64,000 nt of DNA from Antarcticimicrobium sediminis (GCF_004348975.1 NZ_SMFP01000010.1:122140-186139); one strand, 5' to 3'. Shown: positions 52,139 to 62,264, numbered from the stretch's first letter. Numbers and translations: made by a program. The notes: generated by a model not told the origin, from the letters alone.

Positions 52139-54889
52139 GTGCAACAGCCTTTGAACCAGACCCCGGAGCAGATCGCACGCGATCGTATCGACCAGCGCCT
52201 GCAGGCGGCTGGCTGGACCGTGCAGGACAAGGAGGCACTGGATTTCAACGCCGGTCTCGGTGTTGCTGTCCGCGAATATCAGACAGACATCGGCCCCGCT
52301 GACTACGTGCTGTTCGTTGACAGGCAGGCCGTCGGCGTTGTCGAAGCCAAGCCTGATGCCTGGGGCGTTCGTCTGACCTCGGTGGAGGAGCAATCCGAAG
52401 GCTATGCAAACGCCAAACTGAAATGGGTTTCGAACGAAGAGCCGCTCCCCTTCCTGTATGAATGCACGGGACAGATCACCCGTTTCACCAATGCGCGTGA
52501 TCCGAACCCGCGGTCGCGTGAGGTTTTCACCTTCCATCAGCCGCAAACTCTCAAGGCCTGGATACAGGCGCCAAGATCCTTCCGGGCCGGGATCGCCGAG
52601 CTTCCGGAGCTCAACCTGGATGGCCTTCGCGACTGCCAGATCACGGCAATCAACAATCTTGAAGCGTCACTCAAGGCCGACAAACCCCGTGCGCTCGTCC
52701 AGATGGCCACAGGGTCGGGCAAGACCTTCACCGCCATCACCCAGGTTTACCGTCTGCTGAAGCACGCAGGAGCGCGCCGCATTCTGTTCCTCGTGGATAC
52801 GAAGAACCTCGGTGAGCAGGCTGAACAGGAGTTCATGGCGTTCCTGCCCAACGACGACAATCGAAAGTTCACCGAGCTCTACAACGTCCAGCGCCTCACC
52901 TCGCCATCCATCACCAATGATAGCCAAGTCGTGATCTCCACGATCCAGCGCATGTATGCCACGCTCAAGGGCGAGGAGTTGAACGACGGAGCGGATGACG
53001 AAAACCCGGCCGAACAGAAATGGCGCCGTAAGGAACCGCTGCCCGTCGTCTACAACCCCAAACTCCCGCCCGAATACTTCGACGTGGTCATCATCGATGA
53101 ATGCCACCGGTCGATCTACAACCTCTGGCGCCAGGTCATCGAGTATTTCGATGCCTATCTGATTGGTCTGACCGCCACGCCCGACAACCGGACCTACGGA
53201 TTTTTCCAGAAGAACGTCGTCAGTGAATACACCCACGAAAAGGCCGTCGCTGACAAGGTCAACGTGGGCAACGATGTATTCCTGATCGACACCGCGGTCA
53301 CCCAAAAGGGCGGCACCCTCGAAGCCAGGCAACTGGTGCAAAGGCGAGAGATCAAGACACGAAAGAAGCGTTGGGAAACCCAGGATGAAGATCAGACCTA
53401 TGCAGGCACCCAGCTTGACCGCTCTGTCGTGAACCCGGACCAGATCCGCACCGTCATACGCACCTTCCGCGACAAGTGGCCCGAGATCTTTCCGGGTCGC
53501 AAGGAGCTTCCGAAAACCCTGATCTTCGCCAAGACCGACAGCCACGCCGACGACATCATCCAGACCGTCCGGCAGGAATTCGGCGAGGGCAACGAGTTCT
53601 GCCGCAAGATCACCAATGGCGCGAAGAACCCGAAATCCTCGCTCAGTGCCTTCCGGAACGAGTATTATCCGCGCATCGCCGTCACCGTGGATATGATCGC
53701 CACCGGCACCGACGTGAAACCGCTCGAGTGCCTGATCTTCATGCGAGACGTGCGATCGAAAAACTACTTCGAGCAGATGAAGGGCCGCGGCACCCGCGTC
53801 CTTGACCCCGATGACCTCAAGAAGGTGACGCCGTCGGCCAAGGCCAAGACGCATTACGTCATTGTTGATGCCGTGGGGGTCACCAAATCGCTCAAGACCG
53901 CCAGCCAGCCGCTGGATACCAAGCCTTCGATCCCCTTCAAGGATCTCGCCATGGGCCTGATGATGGGCGACCGCTCCGAGGAAACCGTCAGCTCGCTCGC
54001 CGCCCGCCTTTCGCGCCTTGACAACAAACTGGGTGCCGAGGACCAGGAAAAGATCACCAAGGAGGCTGGCAAACCCCTTACCGGCATCGTGCGTGATCTC
54101 TTCGACGCCATCGACCCCGACAAGGTGGAAGCCGATGCCAAGGCCGCAGGTTACCCCGAGCCTGATGACGCCGCCATGCAGGCGGCGCGGGACGAGAGGG
54201 TCAAACAGGCCGCCAACATCTTCACCGGGTCACTCATCAACCTGATGGACAAGATCCGTCGCGACACCGAACAGACCATCGACCACGACAACCTCGACAA
54301 GCTTCTGCGAGCCGAATGGGCGGGGGATGTGGAGGAGAACGCCAAGAAAATCGCGCAGGAGTTCGAGGACTACCTGAAGGAAAACCGAGACGAGATCGAG
54401 GCGCTGCAGGTCTACTTCAACACCCCGGCCCGCCGGTCAGAGGTCACCTTTGCCATGATCAAGGAGGTGCTGAGGAAACTGACCGAGGATCGTCCGCGCC
54501 TGGCCCCGCTCACCGTCTGGCGCGCCTATGCGCATCTGGATGACTACAAGGGCAACAGCCCGGCGGGGGATCTCACCGCGCTGGTCGCGCTGATCCGGCG
54601 GGTCACCGGGCTTGATGAAAAGCTCACCCGCCATTCCGACCGGGTGCGGCGCAACTTCCAGAACTGGGTACTGAAACGCCACTCCGGCGCGGGCGAGAAG
54701 TTCACCGAAGAACAGATGGGCTGGCTGCACATGATCCGCGACCACCTCGCCACCTCCTTCACCATCGAGCGCGACGATCTGGAACTGGCCCCCTTTGACA
54801 CCCAGGGCGGGCTGGGGCAGATGTACATGCTCTTTGGCGACGGGATGGAGGATGTCATGACCGAGATGAATGAGGCGCTCTCGGCATGA
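52139..54889 (+). CDS. hsdR: Type I restriction endonuclease subunit R
   Basis: A 916-residue restriction and translocation subunit. An N-terminal PD-(D/E)xK nuclease is seen as D55 in IGPADYVLFVD and E69-A-K71 in VGVVEAKP. The SF2 helicase motifs are MATGSGKTFTAI (about 190), IIDECHRSIYN, LTATPDN, and the motif VI-like QMKGRGTRVLDPDDL. The C-terminal helical part would contact the methylase. The start is a GTG at 52139 without a strong ribosome site. It heads a four-gene operon joined by 4-base overlaps: R, S, GIY-YIG, M. The family suggests the EcoKI-like R of the type I-C/D-like group, but subtype is not certain. Confidence 0.92.
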   Translation: MQQPLNQTPEQIARDRIDQRLQAAGWTVQDKEALDFNAGLGVAVREYQTDIGPADYVLFVDRQAVGVVEAKPDAWGVRLTSVEEQSEGYANAKLKWVSNEEPLPFLYECTGQITRFTNARDPNPRSREVFTFHQPQTLKAWIQAPRSFRAGIAELPELNLDGLRDCQITAINNLEASLKADKPRALVQMATGSGKTFTAITQVYRLLKHAGARRILFLVDTKNLGEQAEQEFMAFLPNDDNRKFTELYNVQRLTSPSITNDSQVVISTIQRMYATLKGEELNDGADDENPAEQKWRRKEPLPVVYNPKLPPEYFDVVIIDECHRSIYNLWRQVIEYFDAYLIGLTATPDNRTYGFFQKNVVSEYTHEKAVADKVNVGNDVFLIDTAVTQKGGTLEARQLVQRREIKTRKKRWETQDEDQTYAGTQLDRSVVNPDQIRTVIRTFRDKWPEIFPGRKELPKTLIFAKTDSHADDIIQTVRQEFGEGNEFCRKITNGAKNPKSSLSAFRNEYYPRIAVTVDMIATGTDVKPLECLIFMRDVRSKNYFEQMKGRGTRVLDPDDLKKVTPSAKAKTHYVIVDAVGVTKSLKTASQPLDTKPSIPFKDLAMGLMMGDRSEETVSSLAARLSRLDNKLGAEDQEKITKEAGKPLTGIVRDLFDAIDPDKVEADAKAAGYPEPDDAAMQAARDERVKQAANIFTGSLINLMDKIRRDTEQTIDHDNLDKLLRAEWAGDVEENAKKIAQEFEDYLKENRDEIEALQVYFNTPARRSEVTFAMIKEVLRKLTEDRPRLAPLTVWRAYAHLDDYKGNSPAGDLTALVALIRRVTGLDEKLTRHSDRVRRNFQNWVLKRHSGAGEKFTEEQMGWLHMIRDHLATSFTIERDDLELAPFDTQGGLGQMYMLFGDGMEDVMTEMNEALSA

Positions 54890-56430
54890 CGGAATTGCCG
54901 CGCGGATGGGCCGCTGTGACTCTGGAAGATGTAGCTTTCTGGTCGTCGGGCGGCACCCCGAGTCGCAAACGGGCAGACTACTTCGGCGGAGGCATCCCCT
55001 GGGTCAAAACGGGCGAATTGACCGGGAAGTACATCCGCAATACCGAAGAAACTTTGACTGATCTTGGCGTGAAGAACAGCAGCGCCAAGGTGTTCCCAAT
55101 TGGGTCCGTCGGCATCGCTATGTATGGAGCAACAATCGGGAAAGTGTCGATCTGGGCCATCGAAGCATCGACAAACCAAGCATGCGCTGTCGCTCAGCCT
55201 TTCGCCGATGTTATCTCATCCGAATTCCTCTACCATTTTATGCACTCCGAGAAAGATGCGCTTGTTAAGCAAGGGAAAGGCGGAGCACAGCCGAATATCT
55301 CGCAAGGCATCCTGAAGGAATGGCCGATTGCGTTGCCCCCCACCAACGAACAACGCCGCATCGTTTCGAGGGTCGAGGCGCTGTTCGACGAGATCGGCAA
55401 GGGGGTCGAGAGCCTGCGGACGGCGAAAACCACCCTTGGCCTCTACCGCCAGTCCCTGCTGAAATCCGCGTTTGAAGGCCGGCTCACCGCCGGTTGGCGC
55501 GCGCAAAACGCCGACAAGCTGGAAAGCCCCGAAACCCTCCTCGCCCGCATCCAAGCCGAACGCGAGACCCGCTACAAGGCCGCCCTGGAGGCTTGGCAAG
55601 AGGCCCTCGCCAATTGGCGCGAGGGTGGCGAGAAGGGCAAGAAACCCGCGAAGCCGAAGCGGCCAGCGGACTTTGATGCGCCGACGGATGTTGAACTAAG
55701 TCGCCTCCCCGAACTTCCCGAAGAATGGGCTATTTCTCAAGTCAATGAACTATCCGCGCACATTACGAGCGGATCGCGTGACTGGAAAACTCATTATGGT
55801 CGCGGCTCTTCCGTTTTCGTTATGGCCCAGAATGTCCGAGCAGGAAGATACGACGCAAGCACCAAGCATATCATCGATCCACCGAACGACAGCTTGAGCG
55901 CCGATAGAACCCGCGTTGCCAAAAATGATCTCCTAATTACAATTGTGGGAGCAAATACAGGTAACGTCTGTGTATTTCCGTATTCGAGGAAGGATCACTA
56001 TGTCTGCCAAAGCGTTGCATTGGTTCGATTATATAACCCAATGTATGCAAGATACCTGAACTTCTATTTTCAGGACGATTCCTCTGGGAAGAAAATTCTG
56101 GACTACTATATCTACGGCGCTGGTAGGCCTCACCTCGGTTTCGAGGAGTTAAAACGGACTTTGGTTCCAATCTGCTCGCCCGCCGAACAAGCCGAAATCG
56201 TCCGCATGCTCGACGCGCGTCTCGAAGCCGCCTCCGCGCTCGAGGTCGAGATCGACGCGGCCCTCACCCGCGCCGACGCCCTGCGCCAGTCCATCCTGAA
56301 AAAAGCCTTCTCCGGCCGCCTCGTCCCCCAGGACCCCACGGATGAACCCGCATCCGCCCTTCTGGCTCGCATCAAAGCCGAGCGCGCGAAGGCACCGAAG
56401 CCCCCCCGAAAACGAAAGGCCATCGCGTGA
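54886..56430 (+). CDS. hsdS: Type I restriction-modification specificity subunit S
   Basis: A 514-residue two-TRD specificity subunit. TRD1 covers about residues 1-155, the central conserved helix pair about 160-215 (ALFDEIGKGVESLRTAKTTL, LLKSAFEGRLTAGWR), a basic linker 245-265, TRD2 about 275-430, and a second helix pair at the C-terminus (LDARLEAASALEVEIDAALT, ILKKAFSGRLVPQDP). Both TRDs are visibly less GC-rich than the conserved helices, a sign of domain swapping. It starts in the hsdR stop (ATGA) and ends in the GIY-YIG start (GTGA). The target sequence cannot be read. Confidence 0.93.
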   Translation: MTELPRGWAAVTLEDVAFWSSGGTPSRKRADYFGGGIPWVKTGELTGKYIRNTEETLTDLGVKNSSAKVFPIGSVGIAMYGATIGKVSIWAIEASTNQACAVAQPFADVISSEFLYHFMHSEKDALVKQGKGGAQPNISQGILKEWPIALPPTNEQRRIVSRVEALFDEIGKGVESLRTAKTTLGLYRQSLLKSAFEGRLTAGWRAQNADKLESPETLLARIQAERETRYKAALEAWQEALANWREGGEKGKKPAKPKRPADFDAPTDVELSRLPELPEEWAISQVNELSAHITSGSRDWKTHYGRGSSVFVMAQNVRAGRYDASTKHIIDPPNDSLSADRTRVAKNDLLITIVGANTGNVCVFPYSRKDHYVCQSVALVRLYNPMYARYLNFYFQDDSSGKKILDYYIYGAGRPHLGFEELKRTLVPICSPAEQAEIVRMLDARLEAASALEVEIDAALTRADALRQSILKKAFSGRLVPQDPTDEPASALLARIKAERAKAPKPPRKRKAIA

Positions 56431-57341
56431 GCAAGAAAAAAGGTCGCTCAATCGAGCTGTTCTTCGTCGATGGCACGCCGGACGGCATGGTCACCGCGAC
56501 GATCCCTTTCCAGTGGTCCGGTCATGTGCTTGTCACCCGTCGTACGCAGCTGAAAGAAGCTATCTCGCGCAGTGAGGCCAAGCGCCCGGGCGTCTATCTG
56601 CTGATCGGTGACTTGGATGGTGAGAACACGCTCTATATCGGCGAAACAGACGAGCTGAAAACACGGCTGACCCAACACGCCGCCTCCAAGGACTGGTGGG
56701 ATACCGCAATTCTGATCACCTCAAACGGCGAGCCCCTCAACAAGGCCCATGTACGGTATCTGGAACACAAGATGTTCACCGCCGCGAAGTGGCTCAACAA
56801 GATCACGCTAAGCTATGGTCAAGCACCCTCCGGCAGCCCCCTGAGCGAGGCAGCCCGCGCCCACATGGATGATTTCCTGGAGAATATCTATCTGGTGCTC
56901 CCGGCCCTGCGGTTCGATTTCTTCACGGCTCAGGTCAAAGACGACAGCCCCGCGTCACCAGATCAAACAACGACCGACGCGGTATATTTCACGTTCAACG
57001 TCGCGAAACACGGGATCACATCTCGGGCGCGCTGGGAAGATGGGAAATTCGTCGTCGAGGCTGGTTCACTGACGCGAGAGAAGTGGGCGAGCACAGCATC
57101 ACACCCAACCTACAAGGCTCTGTTTGAAGAGCTGGTGGATCAAGGTGTTCTCGTGCCACAAGGCCCCCATCGCGTCTTTGCAAAGAGCTATGTTTTTAAC
57201 AGCACGAGCGCTGCAGCAGCTGTGATATCAGGTCGCCCCGCCTCAGGCCCAAAAAGCTGGCTCGTTGAAAATACCGGCCAGACATACGGCGACTGGGAAG
57301 CAGCCCAGTTACAAGCAGTAGAACCGGAAGAGCAGCCATGA
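56427..57341 (+). CDS. GIY-YIG nuclease with DUF4357-type C-terminus, inside the hsd operon
   Basis: A 304-residue protein. A GIY-YIG fold occupies about residues 45-130: GVYLLIGDLDGENTLYIGET, LKTRLTQHAASKDWWDTAIL, VRYLEHKMFTAAKWLNK; the usual tyrosines, arginine and glutamate are in place. The C-terminal 100 residues resemble DUF4357 (FVVEAGSLTREKWASTASHP, LVPQGPHRVFAKSYVFNSTS, AAAAVISGRPASGPKSWL). It is joined by 4-base overlaps to hsdS and hsdM, so it is an integral gene of the operon. Related proteins occur beside type I systems, but their function is not established. Confidence 0.85.
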   Translation: MSKKKGRSIELFFVDGTPDGMVTATIPFQWSGHVLVTRRTQLKEAISRSEAKRPGVYLLIGDLDGENTLYIGETDELKTRLTQHAASKDWWDTAILITSNGEPLNKAHVRYLEHKMFTAAKWLNKITLSYGQAPSGSPLSEAARAHMDDFLENIYLVLPALRFDFFTAQVKDDSPASPDQTTTDAVYFTFNVAKHGITSRARWEDGKFVVEAGSLTREKWASTASHPTYKALFEELVDQGVLVPQGPHRVFAKSYVFNSTSAAAAVISGRPASGPKSWLVENTGQTYGDWEAAQLQAVEPEEQP

Positions 57342-58810
57342 CCACCGCCCCCATCGTTTCCAAGGTCTGGAGTTTCTGCACCACGCTGCGTGATGATGGC
57401 GTGGGTTATGGCGACTACCTGGAGCAGCTGACCTATCTCATCTTCCTAAAGATGGCCGACGAATATGCCAAGCCTCCCTACAACCGCGACGTGGGCATCC
57501 CGGAGGGCTATGACTGGACGAGCCTGACCTCGCGCCGGGGCGCCGAACTCGAGGCGCATTACGTGGCGCTGCTGCGCAAGCTCGGCGAAAGGCGCGGCAT
57601 GCTCGGCCAGATCTTCACCAAGGCGCAAAACAAGATCACCGACCCGGCCAAGTTGTTTCGTCTGATCGACATGGTGGACGGCACCAAGTGGGTCGTGTTG
57701 GGCGCGGACGTGAAGGGCGACATCTACGAAGGCCTGCTGGAGCGCAACGCCGAGGATACCAAATCGGGTGCGGGCCAATATTTCACGCCGCGTGCCCTGA
57801 TCCGCGCCATGGTCGAATGCGTCCGTCCCAAGCCCGGCAAGACCATCGCCGACCCGGCCTGCGGCACCGGCGGGTTTTTCCTGGCCGCGCATGATTTCCT
57901 GGCCGATGCGGAGAATTACAGGCTCGACAAGGATCAGAAGGCGTTCCTGAAACACGCGACTTTCCACGGAAACGAGATCGTGGCCGGGACGCGGCGGCTT
58001 TGCCTGATGAACATGTTCTTGCACGGGATCGGCGAGATGACCGGCGAGTCTCTGGTCTCCCCCGCCGACGCGCTGATCTCACCTCCGTCCGAGACTTTTG
58101 ATTACGTCTTGGCGAACCCACCTTTCGGCAAGAAGAGCTCGATGAGCTTCACCAATGCCGAGGGGGAACAAGAGACCGACGCCCTGACCTACAATCGGCA
58201 GGATTTCTGGGCGACCACCTCGAACAAGCAGCTGAACTTCGTGCAACACATCCGAACGATGCTGAGGACGACGGGCCGCGCCGCCGTGGTCGTGCCCGAC
58301 AACGTGCTGTTCGAGGGCGGGGCAGGCGAGACCATCCGGCGGAAGCTTTTGCAGACCACCGATCTACACACGATCCTCAGGCTGCCCACAGGCATTTTCT
58401 ATGCCCAGGGCGTAAAGGCGAACGTCATCTTCTTCGATAACCGACCCGCCAGCCCGGATCCGCAGACCGCCAAGGTCTGGTACTATGATTACCGGACCAA
58501 CGTGCACCACACGTTGAAACAGAAACCTCTGACTTACGCACACCTGGAAGACTTCGTCGCCTGCTACAACCCCGGGAACCGCCATGAACGCAAGGCGACA
58601 TGGGGCGAGGACAACCTGGATGGAAGATGGCGGGCCTATTCCCATGAAGAGCTTCTGGATCGCGAAAAGGCCAGTCTCGATGTGTTCTGGCTTCGTGATG
58701 CCGCAATGACGGATCTCGACAACCTTCCAGAGCCGGAAGTGCTGGCCGAAGAGATCATGGAAAACCTGCGCTCGGCGATGCGCAGTTTCGAGGCTCTCGA
58801 AGGGCTTTGA
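57338..58810 (+). CDS. hsdM: Type I restriction-modification methyltransferase subunit M
   Basis: A 490-residue N6-adenine methyltransferase. It has an N-terminal HsdM helical domain (VWSFCTTLRDDGVGYGDYLE), the AdoMet site TIADPACGTGGFFLAAHDFL, the catalytic motif FDYVLANPPFGKKSS, and QLNFVQHIRTMLRTTGRAAV. Length and motif order are normal. It overlaps the GIY-YIG gene by ATGA and is last in the operon, an unusual order because M normally precedes S and R. Function should be modification of the HsdS target and complex formation with HsdR. Confidence 0.94.
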   Translation: MTTAPIVSKVWSFCTTLRDDGVGYGDYLEQLTYLIFLKMADEYAKPPYNRDVGIPEGYDWTSLTSRRGAELEAHYVALLRKLGERRGMLGQIFTKAQNKITDPAKLFRLIDMVDGTKWVVLGADVKGDIYEGLLERNAEDTKSGAGQYFTPRALIRAMVECVRPKPGKTIADPACGTGGFFLAAHDFLADAENYRLDKDQKAFLKHATFHGNEIVAGTRRLCLMNMFLHGIGEMTGESLVSPADALISPPSETFDYVLANPPFGKKSSMSFTNAEGEQETDALTYNRQDFWATTSNKQLNFVQHIRTMLRTTGRAAVVVPDNVLFEGGAGETIRRKLLQTTDLHTILRLPTGIFYAQGVKANVIFFDNRPASPDPQTAKVWYYDYRTNVHHTLKQKPLTYAHLEDFVACYNPGNRHERKATWGEDNLDGRWRAYSHEELLDREKASLDVFWLRDAAMTDLDNLPEPEVLAEEIMENLRSAMRSFEALEGL

Positions 58811-59274
58811 ACTGCTGGCGCCCGAAGGCAGTGAAGATGGGAGGAACTGTTTGCATTCCAGTTGTCCAGCTTGGAAACCGACAATGGCTGTTACAAGCGT
58901 CGTAGTCCCGGATGCGCACGAAAGGGGCTTTGCGAAGTCAAAACAGCCGAGCAGGGTGGAATGACAAAACCGGCCCTCTGCGGACATTCACTCACCACTT
59001 GCTATGCTGCGGTGCGGCCCGTAAATTCGGACTTTCGCTGCAGCTGCAAGGTTCAAAATCGACCGAGCCGCGGGATTGCGGGACAGAGCCTTAAGTCGCA
59101 GCGACTGCACTAACGTCGGTTTTGGCGAAGTTGGAAGCGTCGTGAAAGGTCTTTACTGTTTCGAATATGGGCAGCTTCGGATTTTTGGCATACCACAAAA
59201 GTATTGGTAAGTCTTCTGTTTCGGGTTGAAATTTTTCGGCCAGGAACCCAACTTTCATAGCGAACGAAACGGGA
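58811..59274. other. Gap between hsdM and the CBASS operon
   Basis: 464 bases without a gene I can support; it must hold the CBASS promoter. A 64-codon minus-strand frame (59285-59091) has no family. The composition and the many short inverted repeats suggest remnant or non-coding sequence typical of island joints. Confidence 0.5.
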
Positions 59275-60522
59275 ATGGTGGGCATGACCTTAACAATAAC
59301 AAAACAGGCTGAAACCTATCTGGAAACACTGGCTGAAGCGCTTGAGATTCCCCCCTCCCGTTACGAGCAGGCGGAAAAAAGCTACAAGTCACTGGGCGAT
59401 TGGCTTCATCGCGACGACTCTACTGTGAGCCACTTGGACCCTGACGTATTCGTACAGGGATCTTTCCGTTTGGGTACTGTCATCAAACCGCTTTCCAACG
59501 ATGAAGAGTATGACGTCGACTGCGCGTGTTCCCTGGAAGACCTGGGCAAATCTAACCTGTCTCAGGCGCAGCTGAAGGAGCTGCTTGGGGACGAAATCAA
59601 ACTTTATCGCAAGAGCAAGGGAATTACGAAGAAGGTGCACGAAGGGCGGCGCTGCTGGCGCCTCGACTACGCTGACGGCGCACAATTTCATATGGATATC
59701 GTGCCTGCGATCCCCAACGGGAATGATCTGCGCCGCCTGCTTGAAGCCAGGAATCTGGACGCAGCTTTTGCAGATACGGCGATTGCAATTACAGATAACG
59801 AAGTGCTTCCGCAATATTTTGAGATTACCAATGACTGGCCGCGATCCAATCCGCGCGGTTACGCCGAATGGTTCAAGTCTCGGATGGGGGAGGTGTTCGA
59901 ACGGCGGAGGGCGCAAGTTCTCAACGAGATGCGCGCGAAGGGTGTAACAGCAAGCGTGGAAGATATTCCGACCTATCGTGTCCGCACACCGCTTCAGTCT
60001 GCAATCATGATATTGAAGCGTCACCGCGATACGATGTTTGCCGATGATCCGAAGAACAAGCCAATCTCAATCATCATCTCGACCCTGGCGGCTCACGCCT
60101 ATCAGGGGGAAGAAACAATTGGGCATGCTCTGCTCTCGATCTTGAGCAAAATGAGAGATGCGATTGAATATGATGGTCAAAAATACATCATCAGAAATCC
60201 GACTGATGCCCTCGAAAACTTTGCTGACAAGTGGGAAACACACCCAGAGCGGGCAGATGCCTTCTTCACATGGCTTGAGCAGGCTCGCGAGGACTTTGCC
60301 AGCGCTGGCCGGCTTGTCGAGCACCGGCGTATGTCGAGCGTACTGGCGGAACGCATGGGGCGCGACCTGACGGATCAGGTGAGCGACACGGTCCTTCAGC
60401 CAACCCGATCCGGTGCTTCCGGGCTATTGGGAGCAGCCACGGCCGCTTCCGCTACATCAGCCCCGAATGTGTCCTTTTCGGATGCACCGCGAAATCCGAA
60501 AAGGCCGGACGGGTTCGCATGA
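59275..60522 (+). CDS. CD-NTase (cyclic oligonucleotide synthase of type II CBASS)
   Basis: A 415-residue nucleotidyltransferase of the cGAS/DncV-like superfamily. The active site is complete: VQGSFRLGTVIKPL (G-S), then EEYDVDCACSLEDL (D-x-D) and a third carboxylate in FHMDIVPAIP. An OAS1-type C-terminal helical domain follows. A phage signal would make it produce a cyclic di- or trinucleotide that activates the SAVED effector. The neighbouring HNH-SAVED effector suggests a CdnG-like, 3'2'-cGAMP-type enzyme, but product cannot be read. The start may be ATG 59275 or 59284. It overlaps cap2 by ATGA; the C-terminal tail (RNPKRPDGFA) is the kind of end that Cap2 ligates to targets. Confidence 0.9.
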   Translation: MVGMTLTITKQAETYLETLAEALEIPPSRYEQAEKSYKSLGDWLHRDDSTVSHLDPDVFVQGSFRLGTVIKPLSNDEEYDVDCACSLEDLGKSNLSQAQLKELLGDEIKLYRKSKGITKKVHEGRRCWRLDYADGAQFHMDIVPAIPNGNDLRRLLEARNLDAAFADTAIAITDNEVLPQYFEITNDWPRSNPRGYAEWFKSRMGEVFERRRAQVLNEMRAKGVTASVEDIPTYRVRTPLQSAIMILKRHRDTMFADDPKNKPISIIISTLAAHAYQGEETIGHALLSILSKMRDAIEYDGQKYIIRNPTDALENFADKWETHPERADAFFTWLEQAREDFASAGRLVEHRRMSSVLAERMGRDLTDQVSDTVLQPTRSGASGLLGAATAASATSAPNVSFSDAPRNPKRPDGFA

Positions 60523-62264
60523 GCTGGTGGTTCACGCGCAGTACCCGTCTTTCTTCTGAGAAAGCCGCCATTGCTGATCTGGAAGCTGGTGTTGACTGGC
60601 TCCAGGTTGGCAGGTGGCAAACCAATTCTGACCTCGCCATGTGTGTGGGTTTTCGGATTGTCACTGGGGATGATGAATTTGCCTTTGAAATGATTTACCC
60701 GAGTGTGTTTCCGGACGCCCCCCCGATGATCTACACGCAAGACAGGTCATTGGTCTCTGGACATCAATATGGCGCTGAGGGCGAACTGTGTCTTGAACAT
60801 CGCCCTGACAACTGGCTCCCCACTATCACGGGCGCTGACATGATTGCCAGTTGCCAACGGCTTCTCTCCGAAGAGCGTCCGGAACACGGCGCAATCGTGC
60901 ATGCTCGCTCGGCGCATATCGCGTCATTAGGGCGCGACATGCGCTCGCACTATTGTCGCCTACTTCTGACACCGGGAGATCTGGAAGCTCTGAACACGCT
61001 GTCGGAATACACACCGCAGCCCCTGATCCTGAAAGATCGCAAAGCGGCCTCAAGCCTGATTTCGTCCATCGTCTCTGTCGGACAGACGGATACGCCGTTC
61101 TGGGTCAGCGACTTGCTCATACCCAAAGGAGGTTTGGAAGGAAACGGGTTTGTCGTACGTGTACCCGGAGCGGTCAAGCAAGGGGACATCAGTGCAGATG
61201 ACCTGAAAGCGCTTCTGGAGGGCGTGAGACTGGCGGAACTTGGCAATACAGTGCTGGAGAGCGACGGACATGAGCATCTGCTGATCGGCGATGCGGCGGA
61301 TTGGGAGCTCTTTTGGATTTATGGTGAAGCAGGCAAGCGCAAAGTCATCAACTATACGACGCTGCCTATCCCAGAACCTAAACCACGATTGCCGAGCAGC
61401 CACGCATCCCTTTCTGGTAAGAAGGTTGGTATCGTTGGTTGTGGTTCAGTTGGGTCGAAAATTGCAACCAGCCTGTGTCGCTCCGGTGTTGGGGAATTCT
61501 TCCTCATTGATGAGGACATCTTTTTTCCTGGCAACATTGTCCGCAATGAACTGGACCTCGATGACATAGGATCACACAAGGCTTATGCCCTGCGTGACCG
61601 ATTGCTGCGGATCAATCCCCGGATTGACGTTAAAGCGTTGCGCATCTCACTGGGCGGCCAGGAAAGCGCCAACTCCATGGCAGGTGCGCTTGAGGCGCTC
61701 GGTAAATGTGATCTTCTTGTCGACGCCACAGCAGATCCCTCGGCATTCAATATGATCGCCTCGGTATCCACACGGCAAAGAAAGCCGATGATCTGGACAG
61801 AAGTGCTTGCCGGCGGAATTGGCGGCATAGTTGCCAGGTCACGTCCTGACATAGATGCTGTACCGCTGGCTGCTCGTTCACAAATTGAGATTTGGTGCAA
61901 CGATCAGGGCATGGAATGGGCTCGTACAGCCGGCACTAATCCCTATGGCAGTCGCGGCAGCGACGGTACGCCTCTTATTGCCGAAGATGCCGAGGTTGCG
62001 ATCATGGCAGCCCATGCCGCGCGCTACGCGACCGACATCCTGACGCGACCGGATGCAAGTATCTTTCCCATGTCTGCCTATGTCATAGGGTTTTCTTCGG
62101 AATGGCTCTTTAACGAGCCCTTTGACACGCGCCCCATCGATTTACAGCCTGTCGGCACATGGGGGGAGACAGCGGATCTGTTGGGACCGGACGCGCTCTT
62201 GCAGCTCCTGAAGGACCATCTGCCTGACAAGGAGACTGCGGATGCAACTGTGGCTACAGGCTGA
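60519..62264 (+). CDS. cap2: Cap2: E2-E1 fusion ubiquitin-transferase-like protein of CBASS
   Basis: A 581-residue two-part protein. The N-terminal 160 residues form an E2-like domain with the catalytic cysteine in EGELCLEHRPDNWLPTITG. The C-terminal part (from about 295) is an E1-type adenylation domain with KVGIVGCGSVGSKIATSL and the acidic VGEFFLIDEDIFFPGNIVRN. An E1 cysteine candidate is in IEIWCNDQG. Cap2 conjugates the CD-NTase C-terminus to cell molecules and so primes it. The gene overlaps the CD-NTase by ATGA and cap3 by 23 bases. Length is in the family range. Confidence 0.92.
   Translation: MSWWFTRSTRLSSEKAAIADLEAGVDWLQVGRWQTNSDLAMCVGFRIVTGDDEFAFEMIYPSVFPDAPPMIYTQDRSLVSGHQYGAEGELCLEHRPDNWLPTITGADMIASCQRLLSEERPEHGAIVHARSAHIASLGRDMRSHYCRLLLTPGDLEALNTLSEYTPQPLILKDRKAASSLISSIVSVGQTDTPFWVSDLLIPKGGLEGNGFVVRVPGAVKQGDISADDLKALLEGVRLAELGNTVLESDGHEHLLIGDAADWELFWIYGEAGKRKVINYTTLPIPEPKPRLPSSHASLSGKKVGIVGCGSVGSKIATSLCRSGVGEFFLIDEDIFFPGNIVRNELDLDDIGSHKAYALRDRLLRINPRIDVKALRISLGGQESANSMAGALEALGKCDLLVDATADPSAFNMIASVSTRQRKPMIWTEVLAGGIGGIVARSRPDIDAVPLAARSQIEIWCNDQGMEWARTAGTNPYGSRGSDGTPLIAEDAEVAIMAAHAARYATDILTRPDASIFPMSAYVIGFSSEWLFNEPFDTRPIDLQPVGTWGETADLLGPDALLQLLKDHLPDKETADATVATG

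Noticed and set aside
58811..59274. Non-coding RNA or retron-type RNA upstream of CBASS
   Set aside because: No long inverted repeat or reverse transcriptase nearby; structure by eye is weak.
59091..59285. 64-codon minus-strand frame as antitoxin or regulator upstream of the CD-NTase
   Set aside because: No helix-turn-helix or known family; its start overlaps the CD-NTase start, which is better supported.
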